Positions 1 to 11,587 are shown, counted from the stretch's first letter. The stretch: 64,000 nt of DNA from Carposina sasakii (GCA_014607495.2 CP053175.1:7130001-7194000); one strand, 5' to 3'. The notes: generated by a model not told the origin, from the sequence alone. Translations and numbers: made by a program.

Positions 1-981
1 TATTCTGCACGGCTCTATTGTAGCCCGTTTATGTATTTGGCTCACTTAACTAGCGTAGAGATGGGATATGATAGACTTGTTATGCGTTATGTATGATCGT
101 CTTTGCTTCCTCGTGATTTATACAATTAAGTTTATGAGGTGTGTTACTATAATAGTAGATTATTGAATGTATTTTAAAATTCTTAACAGAAATTATGTTG
201 TGACAGATGATGTGAATAAATAAATATTTACATAATTTGCAACATATTTACCTAGTCTCACAACTTAGGGATTTTCGACCGTCGCGACGTCGCTTACAAA
301 ATGTAAAATACGTTGTCAAGGTCACCGATGTTTCGTTCCATTACAATACTTCGCTACGTCCTATCACTCAAACCACACGCACATAGCGTGACTTTTCCCA
401 TTCGAGATATCGGAAAGAATAAAACCATTAGTATCGAGCATTAATCGATTGTACCATTTCGATTCGGCGGCGATTTTATTCGATTCCCGCGAATCTGTGA
501 CGAAAGGTATTTGAGTTTTTGTGAAATTATTACTGTTCTCGATCGCGGTTTCTCAAAGGCCTACTTGTGTGTTCCACTGTGTTTCACGCTTGGTATTATG
601 AGTTGTAAATTTTCCCTTGAGGGCTCTCGAATGAGAGAGGGCAGTACTTTGTATTCTTTTGAGTTATTTTTCAAAGGTTGCTGTACTTACTCATCCAAAT
701 GGTCAAGCATTGTATGTGAATACCTAAGACCCAATCATTTGCTCGAAGTGCATGACCATATCATAAACATTACGTCAATTCGCTTTTAACTCAATCGCGT
801 TTTCACCCATCATTTTCCAGTCCACTTCAAAGCCTGCTTAACATAATTGATCGATCCGAATAAAGTTATTAGCAATCAATGGCGCGTTCCTCCCCATTGG
901 TCATCCCCTACAGGCCGCCCTAGTTGCCAGTTAGCGCGTATTGTTCTAGTACTTGCTCCCAATGGGGTTGCATCTATAAAT
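1..981. other. Intronic or upstream AT-rich sequence, no gene recognised
   Basis: No exon with convincing splice sites or protein similarity is seen. The open frame at 511-789 has no recognisable motif and looks like chance. The missing upstream exon that completes the Ig domain is not visible here. Confidence 0.5.
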
Positions 982-994
982 ATTGCAGTTGAAA

Positions 995-1342
995 TTTAAG
1001 CGGTGATAGTCCAGTGGTTAAGACGTGTACCTTCCAAGCGGGAGGCGTAAGTTCGATCCCAGTCACGGGCCTGTACCAATGAATTTATTTCGTGTACAGA
1101 TTTTAATGTTGCAAAATTGTCACTTAGCTCGTGCCTCGGAAGGCATGTAAAACCGTTGGTCCTGCGCCTGATCTCTCTCCGGTCGTGTCGGCTTTCCGTC
1201 CCATCGGACTACTCGTATGAGAGTAACAGAATAGAGTGCATCTGTGTTTGCGCACACACTTGTGCACTATAATATCTCCTGCGTACCTGGCCAATCACCG
1301 TAGAGATTGGTCGCGTTGACCGAAATACGGCCGGAGATCATC
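995..1342 (+). mobile_element. SINE-G, tRNA-Gly-like head, intact with 13-bp TSD
   Basis: The head reads like a tRNA-Gly: an A-box-like tagtccagtgg, an anticodon-arm-like cttccaagcggg and a B-box-like gttcgatccc. A unique body of about 270 bp follows. The insert is bounded by the exact duplication attgcagttgaaa at 982-994 and 1343-1355, as expected for LINE-mediated insertion. Two further long copies lie at 43023-43366 and 62457-62785. Confidence 0.85.
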
Positions 1343-1355
1343 ATTGCAGTTGAAA

Positions 1356-1545
1356 GCAAGGGATCCTACTGATGTAGACTACATTAGAGTACATCAGCTG
1401 TATATCCTTCCGTGCATGTCGAAAGAGTCGACTAAGGAACTTGAGCCAGATCTCCGGCTGTGCACTATGGCTGTGGGATATCGTTTATGAGACTGCAGTT
1501 CTGGCCACACAATTTTGGGAACTCATCCGTATATGCCTACACAAC
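1356..1545 (+). repeat. Family A copy, diverged
   Basis: Carries the family core (acatcagctg, tccttccgtgcatgtcg, agtcgactaagg) and the end segment ctgcagttctggc. It follows directly after the right target duplication of the SINE-G copy. Confidence 0.65.
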
Positions 1546-1744
1546 CTGTATATGTAAAACACGAGTGTAAGTGGGTTCGAGTAATACCTTAGGGCCCAAA
1601 GTCAACCTCACCTGCCCGTGGTGCATCCTGCTATTAAACGGACGAAGCTCTGACGCTAAATACCTAGTTTATAATACCTATTTAGAATGGCACGGAATCA
1701 TTCCGGATCGGATTCATTACCGGTCGCTAGATTATTGTATTTAT

Positions 1745-1992
1745 CTATTGAGGGATCGCCCACCACCGGGCCCTATACCCTCCGCTGACCCTCGGATCTG
1801 CCGACTCATGATCACGAACACAAGACACTACAGTCGCAACGGGAAGCCAGATCCAAGCGACTGTTGTGTCTTGTGTTCGTGATCATGAGTCGGCAGATCC
1901 GAGGGTCAGCGGAGGGTATAGGGCCCGGTGGTGGGCGATCCCTCAATAGAGATTTGAACTTCCGAATAGTGACGCCTGATACAATTCAATAT
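1745..1992. mobile_element. FB1: snap-back element with perfect 84-bp inverted arms
   Basis: The arms 1745-1828 and 1866-1949 are perfect reverse complements. After one mismatch the pairing continues a further 8 bp into the 37-nt loop. A 43-bp unpaired tail (agatttgaacttccgaatag...) ends at 1992. The same arm sequence and the same tail recur in FB2 at 21120-21610, so this is a dispersed element. The flanks at 1712-1740 and 1996-2020 resemble an older repeat also seen near 5513-5560, into which FB1 seems to have inserted. Confidence 0.8.
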
Positions 1993-2192
1993 TGTACGGT
2001 ATTTGTGCCCGAAAAGCGGTTTTAGGCTTACCCCTTACCATGTGGGACTTAATATGGTGAAAACCGGTGAAACTGGTGAAAAGTGGGTGTATAGTTTGCA
2101 CAATTCTGCCCAACCTTTTTGGGGGATGATGGGCGTGACTAATATGTACCTATTATGTAAAAAGCAATCCTAACCAATAGTTTCTCTTTCAG

Positions 2193-2372
2193 GGTTCTCC
2201 TCAGTAATTCCCGGCTATCCCCGCTACACCATGATCGGAGACCGACGTCACGGGACGTACAACCTTCGCATCGTCAACGTGACCTTGGAAGACGATGCTG
2301 AGTATCAGTGTCAAGTCGGACCAGCTCAAATGCATAAGGTCATCAGGGCGAACGCGAGTTTGACCGTTATAT
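2193..2372 (+). CDS. sns/hbs: Internal exon of a nephrin-like (Sns/Hibris) Ig-superfamily adhesion protein
   Basis: Seen: a pyrimidine-rich tract and AG at 2191-2192 precede a 180-bp open exon, and GTGAGT follows at 2373. The exon enters with two bases of a codon and leaves with one, giving 59 whole residues. They hold the C-terminal half of an Ig domain: PGYPRY near residues 6-11, GDRRHGTYNLRI near 15-26, the tyrosine-corner motif LEDDAEYQCQV near 31-41, and RANASLTVI at the end, where a strand G would sit. Two N-glycosylation sequons are visible, NVT at 28-30 and NAS at 53-55. Family knowledge: this pattern fits the first Ig domain of nephrin-type membrane proteins of the irre recognition module, which bind Kirre/Roughest partners in myoblast fusion, nephrocyte diaphragms and eye patterning. 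The first half of the domain must lie on an upstream exon that I cannot find. Sns and Hibris cannot be separated from one exon, and Kirre/Roughest fits less well. Confidence 0.8.
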
Positions 2373-2410
2373 GTGAGTAGTTTTCTTTTTTTTTGTCGTC
2401 GTCCACGGTT

Positions 2411-2553
2411 TTTGTGGACTAGTTGACACTTTGTCAGTGTTTACAAATTGTCCACTAACAATTTTGTGGGACGAGGTGATACATTTGTTGGGGTCGGTGT
2501 TTACAAGTTGTCCACTAACAATTTTGTGGGACGAGTTGACACATTTTGCTGTC
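2411..2553. repeat. 60-bp minisatellite, about 2.4 units, next to the exon donor
   Basis: Units at 2434-2493 and 2494-2553 share gtgtttacaa, ttgtccactaacaatttt and gtgggacgag with few changes. A partial unit precedes them at 2411-2433, and a decayed one may lie near 2697-2724. The array begins about 40 bp downstream of the exon's 5' splice site. Confidence 0.75.
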
Positions 2554-2896
2554 TTTATCTGCCTAAGTCTCATTATTTTTTGTTGAGCATATTGGTTTGA
2601 ACTTTTTTTTTTGTTGGATATAATACTCGGATGTATATCGTCAATTTACCTAATATTCATGTTTGTTTTTATTTAGTTTTAGTCCAGTTAGCAATATTTG
2701 TGGATGAATTGAGACATTTTGTTATGATATGTTGTACTTGATTTGTATTTGATTAATTTTACTCAAGACTTTTCGAGATCATTTGCGAATGGGAGTGCCT
2801 CAAGATAGACTAAGCGGGAGTGAACTACGTGTTGTATGTTATTTAGGTCGAGTAAGCGTTCGACTGCATGCTTTTATAATGTATGTAATCGCATAT

Positions 2897-3040
2897 ACAG
2901 GGTGATTTTTGGTCGTCAACGTTCCTGAAAACTCCCGAAATCTCCTCATCATCACGATCATTTTTCTCCATGGAAGCATACCTGGGAAGTGTTTGGTTCC
3001 TAAGATATAGTTACGAAATTCTAAGTTTATTTTGATATTA
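2897..3040. mobile_element. M2 MITE fragment
   Basis: Begins acagggtgatttttggtcg and matches the cgtcaacgttcc...ctccatggaagcatacc half of longer M2 copies at 46359 and 57950. The other half is missing. Confidence 0.65.
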
Positions 3041-3392
3041 ATTTAAAATTCAAGCGCAAAAGCTAATATGGACGGTATTTTATTTAATATATCATAAAAT
3101 AATATTTTACGATGTTCCCCCAAAAGAATATCATACGAGTCCTCTGATACCAGTGGCAGTAAAAACATAATACTTCCTATTTTTATAGCATCATAAATTC
3201 TTTAATATTATCACAATTTTCGTGATATCAATTGAAAATACTATTTGCTGAAAAGTTATTTTTAAGCATTTAAGTTAGATGCTGCATTCTTTCGCTTTGT
3301 GTGTCCAAACTTGCAAATTTTTCAAATAAAAATTCTATTTTTAGATACCAAAACGGACTTAGTCATTTTAGTATTCACGCTCTATATTTATT

Positions 3393-3500
3393 ACGGACTG
3401 CGCCAGATGGAGGGTTATGTTTTTCGAGTGTATGTAAGTAAGTATATTTTTTGGCCCGCTGTAGCTTGAGGGGTATTATTCGATTTGTCTTAATCGTGAA
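3393..3500. repeat. Family D repeat fragment
   Basis: Contains gactgcgccaga, gggttatgtttttcgagtg and a short gtaagtaagtat run. Related copies occur at 11588 and 26253, and in reverse at the 3' end of the snap-back insertion near 38396-38512. Confidence 0.55.
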
Positions 3501-4840
3501 AGTGTATACCTACTCTACCGACATTTCACGGTATTCATTAGTACGAGTATGTAGTAGCAAAATAACAGAAACGTTGTTCAATATCTGTATTCACTAAAAA
3601 ATAACGTTGACGGACAAAGCCGTCGTTCAAGTTCAATGACATGACGGCTAGCCGTCCAATACGAAACGGTCGTTTTTAGACACTGCGGTTGTAGCCGCAA
3701 CCTAATTAAAGGTGCGAGTGTATTTTAAAAATGTTTAATTAGTGTCATTTTAAACAACACATAAACGTCTTAAAAAGAAAAATCAAGTACGCTTACCAAA
3801 GCCGACTAAGCGAAAAGTCTTGTAAGTTGAAAATGAGAAAAGGCGCGTAAAATACTTTTTATATGAAAGGTTAAGTCCTGAATCAGGCTCCGCGTTGGGG
3901 TCATATGAGACCCCTGTTTTATAGCGCCAGTTGAAGGGTTAGTATGATAGGTTTTGGTAAAATAGAGATGTCTAGGGCAGGGCAAAGGTTATTTGTCTAG
4001 CTTTTTAGATAGGACCAAATTGGAGTGGCCAAACTTGATCTTGTCTTTTTTATTGACTTGGTATAAGGTTACCCGGGGTAAGAAACTGTATTTCAAATTT
4101 GGAAAGACAAAAATGTTAAATGTAGATGAATCAATAGACTCAGATAAAAAATGGTCCTTTAACTCATTATCGAAAAATTACACTTTAGCGTTTTTGCCTT
4201 TCCACTGTCGATTTGGTTACATATACGAGTACTCGGATATTTCTCTGGCAAGAATTTACCATTCCATTTAAAATAGAAGATTATTAGATTGCGAATTATT
4301 CGTTTTCTGATTTGTCTATTAAATATTATATACTGTAGCTTTATTAAAAATTTTCAAAATAAATAATAAAATCTATCTTCATAAATCACCCCACCTCAGC
4401 TCTAAATATTGTAATTTTCAAACCCAACTGCATACATAAACCGGAAACCAATATCGATGATGTCGCTTTATCGATATCAATATTTATCGACATTTACGAG
4501 TACCATCCCTAGTCTTCAACCCTGACAATAATATGGCGTCGACTATTTTACGAGAAAGCCTTTTATTCAAATTTCCCTGTTCCGTTTCCAATAAGCAATA
4601 CTAGATATATAATCTATATATTTTGGACTCAACATGAATAGGCTAGTAGGGAAAGCAGATATATGTCCGACCGCATACAAAGGAAGGACAAATGTTACGG
4701 AGTAGAAGCTATTTCATTATATGAGCGTTTCTTTTTGTTTTAGTCGCCATATTTGCAAAATACATAGATATATGGGTACAAACAATGGTGGCTATCCGAA
4801 AATGTGGTAACTCGAAATGTAGGGTATAAATAGTCACGTT
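3500..4840. other. Intronic sequence with no supported feature
   Basis: AT-rich sequence. The open frame at 3993-4271 shows no recognisable domain, signal peptide or splice context. I see nothing else here. Confidence 0.45.
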
Positions 4841-4844
4841 TAGA

Positions 4845-5160
4845 ATAGCGGGTCAGATGCAAAAGATCAGCTGCATCTCTTTCTATGCTACATGCAATCT
4901 GCATGTAAAGGTGGGTTCCTACGGTCCGTGATATTGCGGACCGACGCGCACGAGCCCGCACCACGGACCGTGGGAAGCGGAGCGTCCGTGGTAATGCAGA
5001 CCCGTCCGTCTCGGTGCGTCTGGATCCGTGGTGATAAATGTAGGCGGACGCGGACCAGCCGCACCGACACGCACCGTGGGATGGGGTCGTCCGTAAGACG
5101 TCGACTAAGGAACTCGGGTAGTTTCTCTGGCGAGAAGCCTATCACTGATCATTTACGGTG
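4845..5160 (+). repeat. Family A copy split by a GC-rich P1 element
   Basis: The left part, gatcagctgcatctcttt up to gcatgt at 4906, and the right part from 5093 (taagacgtcgactaaggaac) join to give a continuous family A sequence. The 187 bp between them is P1. Confidence 0.6.
4907..5093. mobile_element. P1 GC-rich repeat, copy 1
   Basis: GC-rich sequence unlike its surroundings, starting aaaggtgggttcctacgg, with a local hairpin (ggtccg...cggacc at 4923-4942) and repeated ccgtgg/cggacc words. A second copy lies at 28471-28662. Its overlapping open frames in several phases follow from GC richness and are not taken as genes. The mechanism of insertion is unclear. Confidence 0.6.
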
Positions 5161-5842
5161 TATACGAGTATGATGTAAACGTTGTTGTCATCTCCTCTAC
5201 GTCCGTCCTTCGTGTACAAAACCCACATAATTTTTAACGATGTTTTTTTTTGTATTGCCGAAAAATATGATATTTTCGGGTTACGCCATTTTGTCCTATC
5301 GCCGATATCAAAGGGTTTTAATATAAAAAGTTTCCTTTGATATAGGAATATTGAAAAATGGATTTGTACAAAAAAAGGGTAATTTTTATCCAACACAAAC
5401 TGGATTTGTATAGTTTGTACCTATCTAATAGTTTTTTTATTTTTATTTTTATCGTGATATTGTTTTTTTTTTATAAAACTAGTTTTTATAAAGTTACTCT
5501 GCAGCAATTTACATTGGATTCGTTACCGGTCACTACATACATGTATTTGTGCCCGATAAAGGCAGTAGACTCACTCCATACCACGTCATGCCCAGTTCCA
5601 AACAGAATTTTTAATATCTTATGCAATTGAAATTGAAAATGCAGTTGGCAGCATTGAAACGAAACTTGCGAAGTGCCAACTTAAAAAGTATTCAAATTGT
5701 ATAATCCGTTGTACTTAGGAAGTTTACATTGACAATATTTGCTAAGATCGCCGAAGCGTCATGTTTCAGTGCGAAATAACTATTTAATTTTGTTTTGAAA
5801 TTTTAGAAATAATTTTTGGCAGATGTTTGAGATACTGAAACG

Positions 5843-6035
5843 GGGTAGCCACAACTACAAGATCATGAAGAAGAAGAAGACGTAGAAACACACAGACACA
5901 GATGTAAATGATCATTGATATGTTGCTCTAGCTTTTCGCCTGAGAGAACGCCCCTGAGTTCCATAGTAGACTCTTACGACATGCACGGAAGGAGATGCAG
6001 CTGATGTATTCTAGTGAAGCCCCGCATTAGCACAT
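5843..6035 (-). repeat. Family A copy
   Basis: Reverse-orientation copy running from cggggtagccacaac to gaagccccgcattagcac. It contains acatgcacggaaggagatg, and cagctgatgtattctagtg follows directly. Confidence 0.75.
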
Positions 6036-6422
6036 GATTGGATCATATCAACCAATAGATAAAAAAATTATTGTACTATAAACATTATATACAAGGGCGA
6101 GGTTAATGCCTTGTATGGCATTCTTTACTAGATATACTGGTTACCTAAGAACATAATTTATGGGTAGCACTTACACAATTTTTATGTAGTCGAGTTTTAT
6201 CCTTTCTTCATGCTTCAGACGGCATGAAAGTCTGAAGCCTAGCCTTAATAAGCTGAAGTACCTTTCAGGCTGAAAGTAGGCCTTTTGACAAAAGACAGAC
6301 GTGGGTATTCTTCTTGCACATGCCATTTCGTGTTTCGTTTCTTTACCTGCGTAAGTGTGTCATGTAAATATTACTGAGAATTTTCAGCCTGAAAATTATC
6401 TTCATATATTGTTGACTTTTGT

Positions 6423-6480
6423 AGCAGCGCCTCCCGTGCTGACAACATAGTCCGAAAATCACCCTGCGGTCACCAACCCA
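6423..6480 (+). mobile_element. SINE-B fragment
   Basis: A 58-bp match to the SINE-B middle (gcagcgcctcccgtgctgac, then aacatagtccgaaaatcac). Both ends are missing. Confidence 0.6.
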
Positions 6481-6507
6481 CCAATTCGTCTGAAGACGAG
6501 ATAGTGG

Positions 6508-6690
6508 TATATTTTTAGCTTTTCACGAAATATTTTAAAACTAGAAATCACGTGCTTATTTTTCAAGATTTTTCTACCTGGCGTTGATTTGAAATTCTCC
6601 ATAATATCTGAAAAAATAAACATGTGCTTTTGAGTCTCAAAATTTGTGTATAAGTTCTCAATAGTGGGCTAGTTTCAAACAATTTAGCCT
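6508..6690. mobile_element. Decayed M1 hairpin MITE
   Basis: Both arms are traceable: agcttttcacg, gaaatcacgtgcttattttt, and the reverse complement aaataaacatgtgctttt...ttctcaatagtgggct. The terminal caccctgta motifs are lost. Confidence 0.5.
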
Positions 6691-6699
6691 AACTACCCT

Positions 6700-7284
6700 C
6701 TTTACTTACACAAAAAAAATCCTTCTTATTATACTTTATACTTTACCAATTTCGTATGCCATAGTTTCCCTGAAACCTCCAAAATCTTAAGCCAGATGAC
6801 GGAATTCATGTTCCTGTAACAGAAAGCTTCGCGACGCGTGATCATGCATATAAATTGAAATCGTTATGGGTTATTTACCTGACGCCTGTATTGTTTGCAC
6901 ATCCAAGGATCAGAGGGTGAAAAAAATGCTGAAAATCATGCTCTAAAAACGTTTTGATTTGCTGAATCTTCGCTGTTTTGTTTGGCGATGTTGTATTCAT
7001 GGATGGATTTTTTTTAAATCTTTGGAGAAGCGTGATTTGTGGTTTCTGGGAAAGAAGATAATCATCTATTAAATTAACAAATATCTATGTTTCCGTGAAT
7101 GACAGACGACTTACATTCTTTGAGAAAGGATTTCCTGAAATTACCAAAGAAACGTGAATTCTAAAGTATGCAGGTACACTTAGATTGAATTTTATGTATT
7201 TTAGAATATATTATTAATTCATCGGTTCTTTAAATCTTCTTTTTCTTAGCAGATCTATCTTCTTCTTCGGTTCTTATTAAAATC
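6700..7284. other. Intronic sequence with no supported feature
   Basis: AT-rich sequence with no repeat shared elsewhere in the window that I could recognise, and no coding signal. Confidence 0.4.
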
Positions 7285-7285
7285 C

Positions 7286-7420
7286 TTGTTAGCCCAATGG
7301 TTAAGACGTATACGCCTTCTATACGGGCGACGTAGGTTCGATTCCAGTCACAGGCATGTTACCACTAAATTTATTTCATGTGCGGATATTCTCAAATTGT
7401 CACTTAGTTGATACGGAGGG
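7286..7420 (+). mobile_element. tRNA-headed SINE related to SINE-G
   Basis: Head tagcccaatggttaagacg followed by ggttcgattccagtcac gives A- and B-box spacing like a tRNA. The short match aatttatttcatgtgcgg is shared with SINE-G, after which the body differs. Confidence 0.6.
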
Positions 7421-7572
7421 TTGGCGTCAGGCAGGCAGTCGGTCGTAAAACAAACGCCAAATCCTCGGCGACATGAATTTGCGAAACCATATTGCGCTGA
7501 TCCCATAAATAATGAGATAAGGGCAGGAAGATGACGATCGATTAATAAATATTATGTTCCAGCTTTATTTAT

Positions 7573-7752
7573 TACTAGCGACCCGCCTCAGTTTCGCGCG
7601 AGTTTAATACCTTAAACCTTACCTTAACCTTCCTCTTGAATCACTCTATCTATTTAAAAGAACCGCATCAAAATCCGTTGCATAGTTTAAAGGATCTAAG
7701 CATACATAGAGACAGACAGACAGCGGATAGCAACTTTGTTTTATACTATGTT
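7573..7752 (-). mobile_element. H2 Helitron-like element
   Basis: On the reverse strand it ends ...ccgggtcgctagt-like (seen here as actagcgacccg) and contains the tract read here as gacagacagacagcgg and the phrase aaccgcatcaaaatccgttg. The same family occurs at 26970-27447 and 30495-30630. CTAG next to T fits a Helitron 3' end. Confidence 0.55.
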
Positions 7753-7754
7753 AC

Positions 7755-8325
7755 GAGTATGATTTATTTATTTGATTATTCATTGAAAAGATCTTAACAT
7801 TCCAGTTTAAATATCCTTTTAAAAAATAAACGGGACAGAAATATTTTAACTTTTGTTTTGATCACATATTTTACCACTTCAACCCCTAGGGTTAAAACGC
7901 ACCCCTATCCGTTTTGTAACCCCCACTTGACCCGGCTTGTTATCAATAACTTTTTGTAAAGATTTCAACCCTTGCCCCAGTCTTGTATATCTTTTTTATA
8001 CGAAAACCGCATATGAAGCTAAAGCATATATGTTCATTGGGGACCGAGGGAGGACTAAACGATGTGGAATTCATATTTTGTATTAAGGTTGGGCATTATA
8101 TATGCGAGGAAACATAGGTACGGGAATTATTTATACGAGTTACATATACATATATGTTTATTTGGGACGAGGAAGCTGCGTTCCCGAAAAAGGGAATGCC
8201 AGCACTGCAGGATCATAGCGGAGGTTCCATAGCGACGTTTAGCATTTATGTATTAATCAATGAAATAGTATCTTTGAGTATTATCCTCATTTCTCCTCCT
8301 CTACGATATTATGAGTATCACCTGT
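7755..8325. other. Intronic sequence with no supported feature
   Basis: AT-rich. The open frame at 8154-8438 runs into SINE-B and is not a gene. Confidence 0.4.
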
Positions 8326-8327
8326 GT

Positions 8328-8584
8328 GCCGCGTGGTGCCGGCAGAGTAAAGTTTATACCACCCCATGCCTGCCCGTGGCTATCGTACGAGGCGATAAAG
8401 GGTTTCCGAGAGGTGGGCAGCAACGCCTCCCGTGTTGACAACATAGTCCAAAAATCAGACTACGGACACCAACCCGCCTGCCTAGCGTGGTGACTATGGG
8501 CAAAACCCCCCTATGGCAGTAGCCTTGTGGCACGCCCTGGGGGAGGCCTACGTCCAGCAGTGGACCGCAATAGGTTGTCGACGA
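8328..8584 (+). mobile_element. SINE-B copy, nearly full length
   Basis: Starts at the family's constant 5' end gccgcgtggtgccggcagag and reaches ggcctacgtccagcagtgg near the 3' end. In frame, that end reads EAYVQQW, the C-terminus of RTE-type reverse transcriptases. Confidence 0.8.
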
Positions 8585-8995
8585 TGTCACTTATAACTAT
8601 TATTATTCCGCAATATCATCACCTGCACCTCTAAATCAGCTTTATATATAAGGGTCCGTGTACTTGCCCCTAAAACGCGGTATTAGAACCCTTCCTGTCA
8701 ATATTTTAGGCGAGCTTTCACAGAAAAAACATAACTTTACTGGAGCCTTGCAAATTTTATATCTCGGCAAGATTGCGTTTGTGTTTCAGACGAATTTTAC
8801 TTTGAGGACGGGACAAGTATTGCCTTTTAATTGAAAAATGTTATTGTACTTGATACTGGTATACAACTTGAAAAGTAATAAAACTGCTTTTGCGCTTTTT
8901 ATTGATTAAGATCTAAAACCACTATTACTTTATTTATTTGATCTTATAGCGGGCTGTCAATAGAGAAAGACACACAGGTAGATTATGGGTCAAAT

Positions 8996-9287
8996 CTAGA
9001 CGTGTGCGCCGCGCCGGCTCGCCGCCGATTTGATTTTCGGCGTGAAATCGGCGCGACTTTTAATCGTTTGAAATTCAATTTTTAGGCCAAACCAGGTCCA
9101 GCGCCGCTAATACAGCTACGGTGCCGACAGCTGTCAGTAGGAGCGTACACAGCACATCCATTAGACTGCTAACTTTTGGGTGGGCGCATCGATATATCTT
9201 AATTCTTCACGCCGAAATGACGCCGCCGCCGCCGATTTTTGACCGGCGCCCACCGCCGATAATTATATCATCGGCGTACACATCTAG
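8996..9287. mobile_element. GC-rich MITE with 15-bp imperfect inverted termini
   Basis: Left end ctagacgtgtgcgcc (8996-9010) and right end ggcgtacacatctag (9273-9287) are inverted with 13 of 15 matches. The subterminal blocks are rich in gccgccgat/atcggcg words. There is no coding capacity, and the TSD is unclear. Confidence 0.55.
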
Positions 9288-9739
9288 TCAACACTCAGCT
9301 AAGTAGAAAGTTCTAGTTAAAAGAAAGAGGTCATTCATTTGTATTGTAAATATAATTGTTGAAAAATCGCATTGAAAATTTTATTATATTTTGGTCATTA
9401 AAGAGAGACTCATGTAGTGCTTAAAGACATATCTAAATACATGATTTTCACTTGTCTCATTTATTTATAAATAGTTTTATCACTGAAAAAAGTAACTTCC
9501 AAAGCCAGTCCATCTATTTTTCATCGTATTACGCAGTGTGCTAAAAAGGACGGGTATACTGTGCCAGACAGGGACAGAGAATAAGAGATGACTTTGCACA
9601 AGTAGTAAAAGTTCATTGTTATTCCTTGTACCCTTGGTATTATAAGATGTTACTCTAACTAGGAGACTGTCACCAATGGTTGGCATCTTTCGCTACTATG
9701 ATTATGCTCTTCATTTGACAGTACCTACATCATAACGTC

Positions 9740-9940
9740 TTCAGCCTATTGCAGTCCACTGTTGGACGTAGGCCTCCCTAGGGCACGCAACAAGGCTACT
9801 ACCACAGGGGGTTTTTGCCCATAGTCACCACGCTGGGCAGGCGGATTGGTCACCAATCAGTGTGGTTTTCGGACAATGTTGTCAGCACGGGAACCTCCCG
9901 GAAACCCTTAATCGCCTCGTACGATATCCACGGACTTCAT
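9740..9940 (-). mobile_element. SINE-B copy
   Basis: Reverse copy from cttcagcctattgcagtcc through the gcccatagtcaccacgctg block. It is truncated before the full 5' end. Confidence 0.75.
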
Positions 9941-9944
9941 CACA

Positions 9945-10695
9945 TCCCATCAAATCAAGTGTAGAAATTAATGTTATTAATTGTATCCACAATAAGTCCT
10001 ACATATTTATTCATGTCTGACATGCAAATTCTTATTCCATTGCTCTTTTCAAATTTCCAAAGGGAAAATGTTACTAATATAGCCAGCAATATATTCTAAA
10101 TTGAGGCGAATCCAAGATGATCAATGTATATTAACAATATTGTACAGATTATTTAATGAATATGTAAGTAAGTTCTAATTTTTAAAAGTTTTTCATTAAA
10201 TCAGAGGTAATACGGTAGGTAAGGCTTACCCAAGAGACTATTTTTGCACACTTTCCCCCTCCAAATGGGGACATTTTCTGTTGCAGTAAGAATTTCGGAA
10301 ATCCTTTCTTACCTGACTTATACGTTGCAAAAAGAAAGCCACGATCGAAATATCATGTTTCTAGGTTGAGGAGTTTTGTCTCGGCGTTAATGACTTACCG
10401 ATATTTATGCAAATAGAAAAGTAAAAAAATAAATAATCCAACAGTACAAGTTACTTTGATATATGGTTACGCCACTGGTCACGCCACTGGTTGCATCACG
10501 CAAGTATTCTAATGAGATAGTTTTACAAGATCTTGCATTGGCACCGGCTTCTGGCATATGGAATATGTATAATACGAATGATACTGTTATTATCGTAGTT
10601 TCATAAAACGTTGCTGCTTTGTGTTATAATGCAAGTTTTTTTTGGAGCAGATCTTATGATAAAAGTTACTTTGTTTTAATTTTTTTAAACTTAAT
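9945..10695. other. Intronic sequence with no supported feature
   Basis: AT-rich sequence, nothing recognised. Confidence 0.4.
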
Positions 10696-10701
10696 TCTGC
10701 A

Positions 10702-10978
10702 AGTTCTTCTATGCTGCTCTGGGAGTGAAAAAAAAAAACATATAATACTACAGCTGCTTCTCTTCCCGGGCATACTGTACAAGTCAGAAGAGGGACTAGA
10801 GGGTCTTGGTGTTTTGTAGGATGGGCTGACCACCTGTCACTACTAACCGAACTTGTACATCTCAACTATACCCTCAAAATTGGTCAGAAGTGGCACCATG
10901 TGGCTCTATCGGCCCTTGGTGCTCTGCCTACCCCGTAAGAGATAAAGGCGTGATTATATGTATGTATGTATGTAATTC
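10702..10978 (+). mobile_element. SINE-C copy, full length
   Basis: Starts ttcttctatgctgctctggg, contains ttggtcagaagtggcaccat and ends ggcgtgattatatg plus a (TATG)n tail. The 3' end matches the RTE-like LINE end at 56.8 kb. The internal A run varies between copies. Confidence 0.75.
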
Positions 10979-11096
10979 TGCAAGTACTGTTAAATAAGAA
11001 AAGTGGACATTATTTTCATACTTATTATTTTCATACTCTTTAAGGATAATGAAAGGGCTAACTACTTATTTATACCTACATACGCACATAGTTCCT

Positions 11097-11232
11097 GTAC
11101 TGATGCGGGGCTTCACTAGAATACGTCATTAACATCTCTTGGTATGCTAGGCATGACTGTGAGATCTCCCTTATTATCATGCAGTTCTCTAGCTACGTTA
11201 TTTCGGGAATACAGTCGTGTCTATATGTAAAT
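11097..11232 (+). repeat. Family A copy with internal deletion
   Basis: Has tgatgcggggcttcactag at the start and atttcgggaatacagtcgtg at the end. The middle third is missing. Confidence 0.6.
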
Positions 11233-11587
11233 GTCGTGGCCATATCGTTGAAGTATGGTCAAAATGTTCTTGGCCATGTCATGATAATGAATTGGTCATT
11301 TCGTGATACTAACCTAACCGACCATTTCATGAAATGACTATTAAAATGATTTGGCCACGTCGTGTATACCATGTGTTTTCATATCTTTTCGCTTAACTTG
11401 CCCCTTGTACATGCTCAGACCATTTTCAATTACACCCGTAGTCGGCGAAGCGTGTTCGCAACAGAAATCAATTGTCTCATAACTTCGTAGAGAGAAATTA
11501 CCTAAGTTTTAGAACGAATGGCTTAGTGTGGCTTGTTGGTAGGTCGGGGGTTAGATTCTCTATGTCCTTGTATGTTGGTTGTATTTT

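Noticed and set aside
511..789. 92-codon open frame
   Set aside because: No motif, no splice context and no resemblance to the expected upstream Ig half-domain.
1001..1075. tRNA-Gly gene candidate
   Set aside because: The head is tRNA-like but does not close a proper acceptor stem, and it is followed by the SINE body and a TSD, so it is a SINE promoter.
4740..5173. Overlapping open frames on both strands, Arg-rich
   Set aside because: Caused by the GC-rich P1 repeat. The same frames recur at the second P1 copy at 28.5 kb.
6182..6430. Small cttcagac/gtctgaag inverted words considered as a miRNA hairpin
   Set aside because: The pairing is short and imperfect and the surroundings show no further structure.
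8154..8590. Several open frames
   Set aside because: They lie wholly or partly in a SINE-B copy. Similar frames appear at every SINE-B copy.
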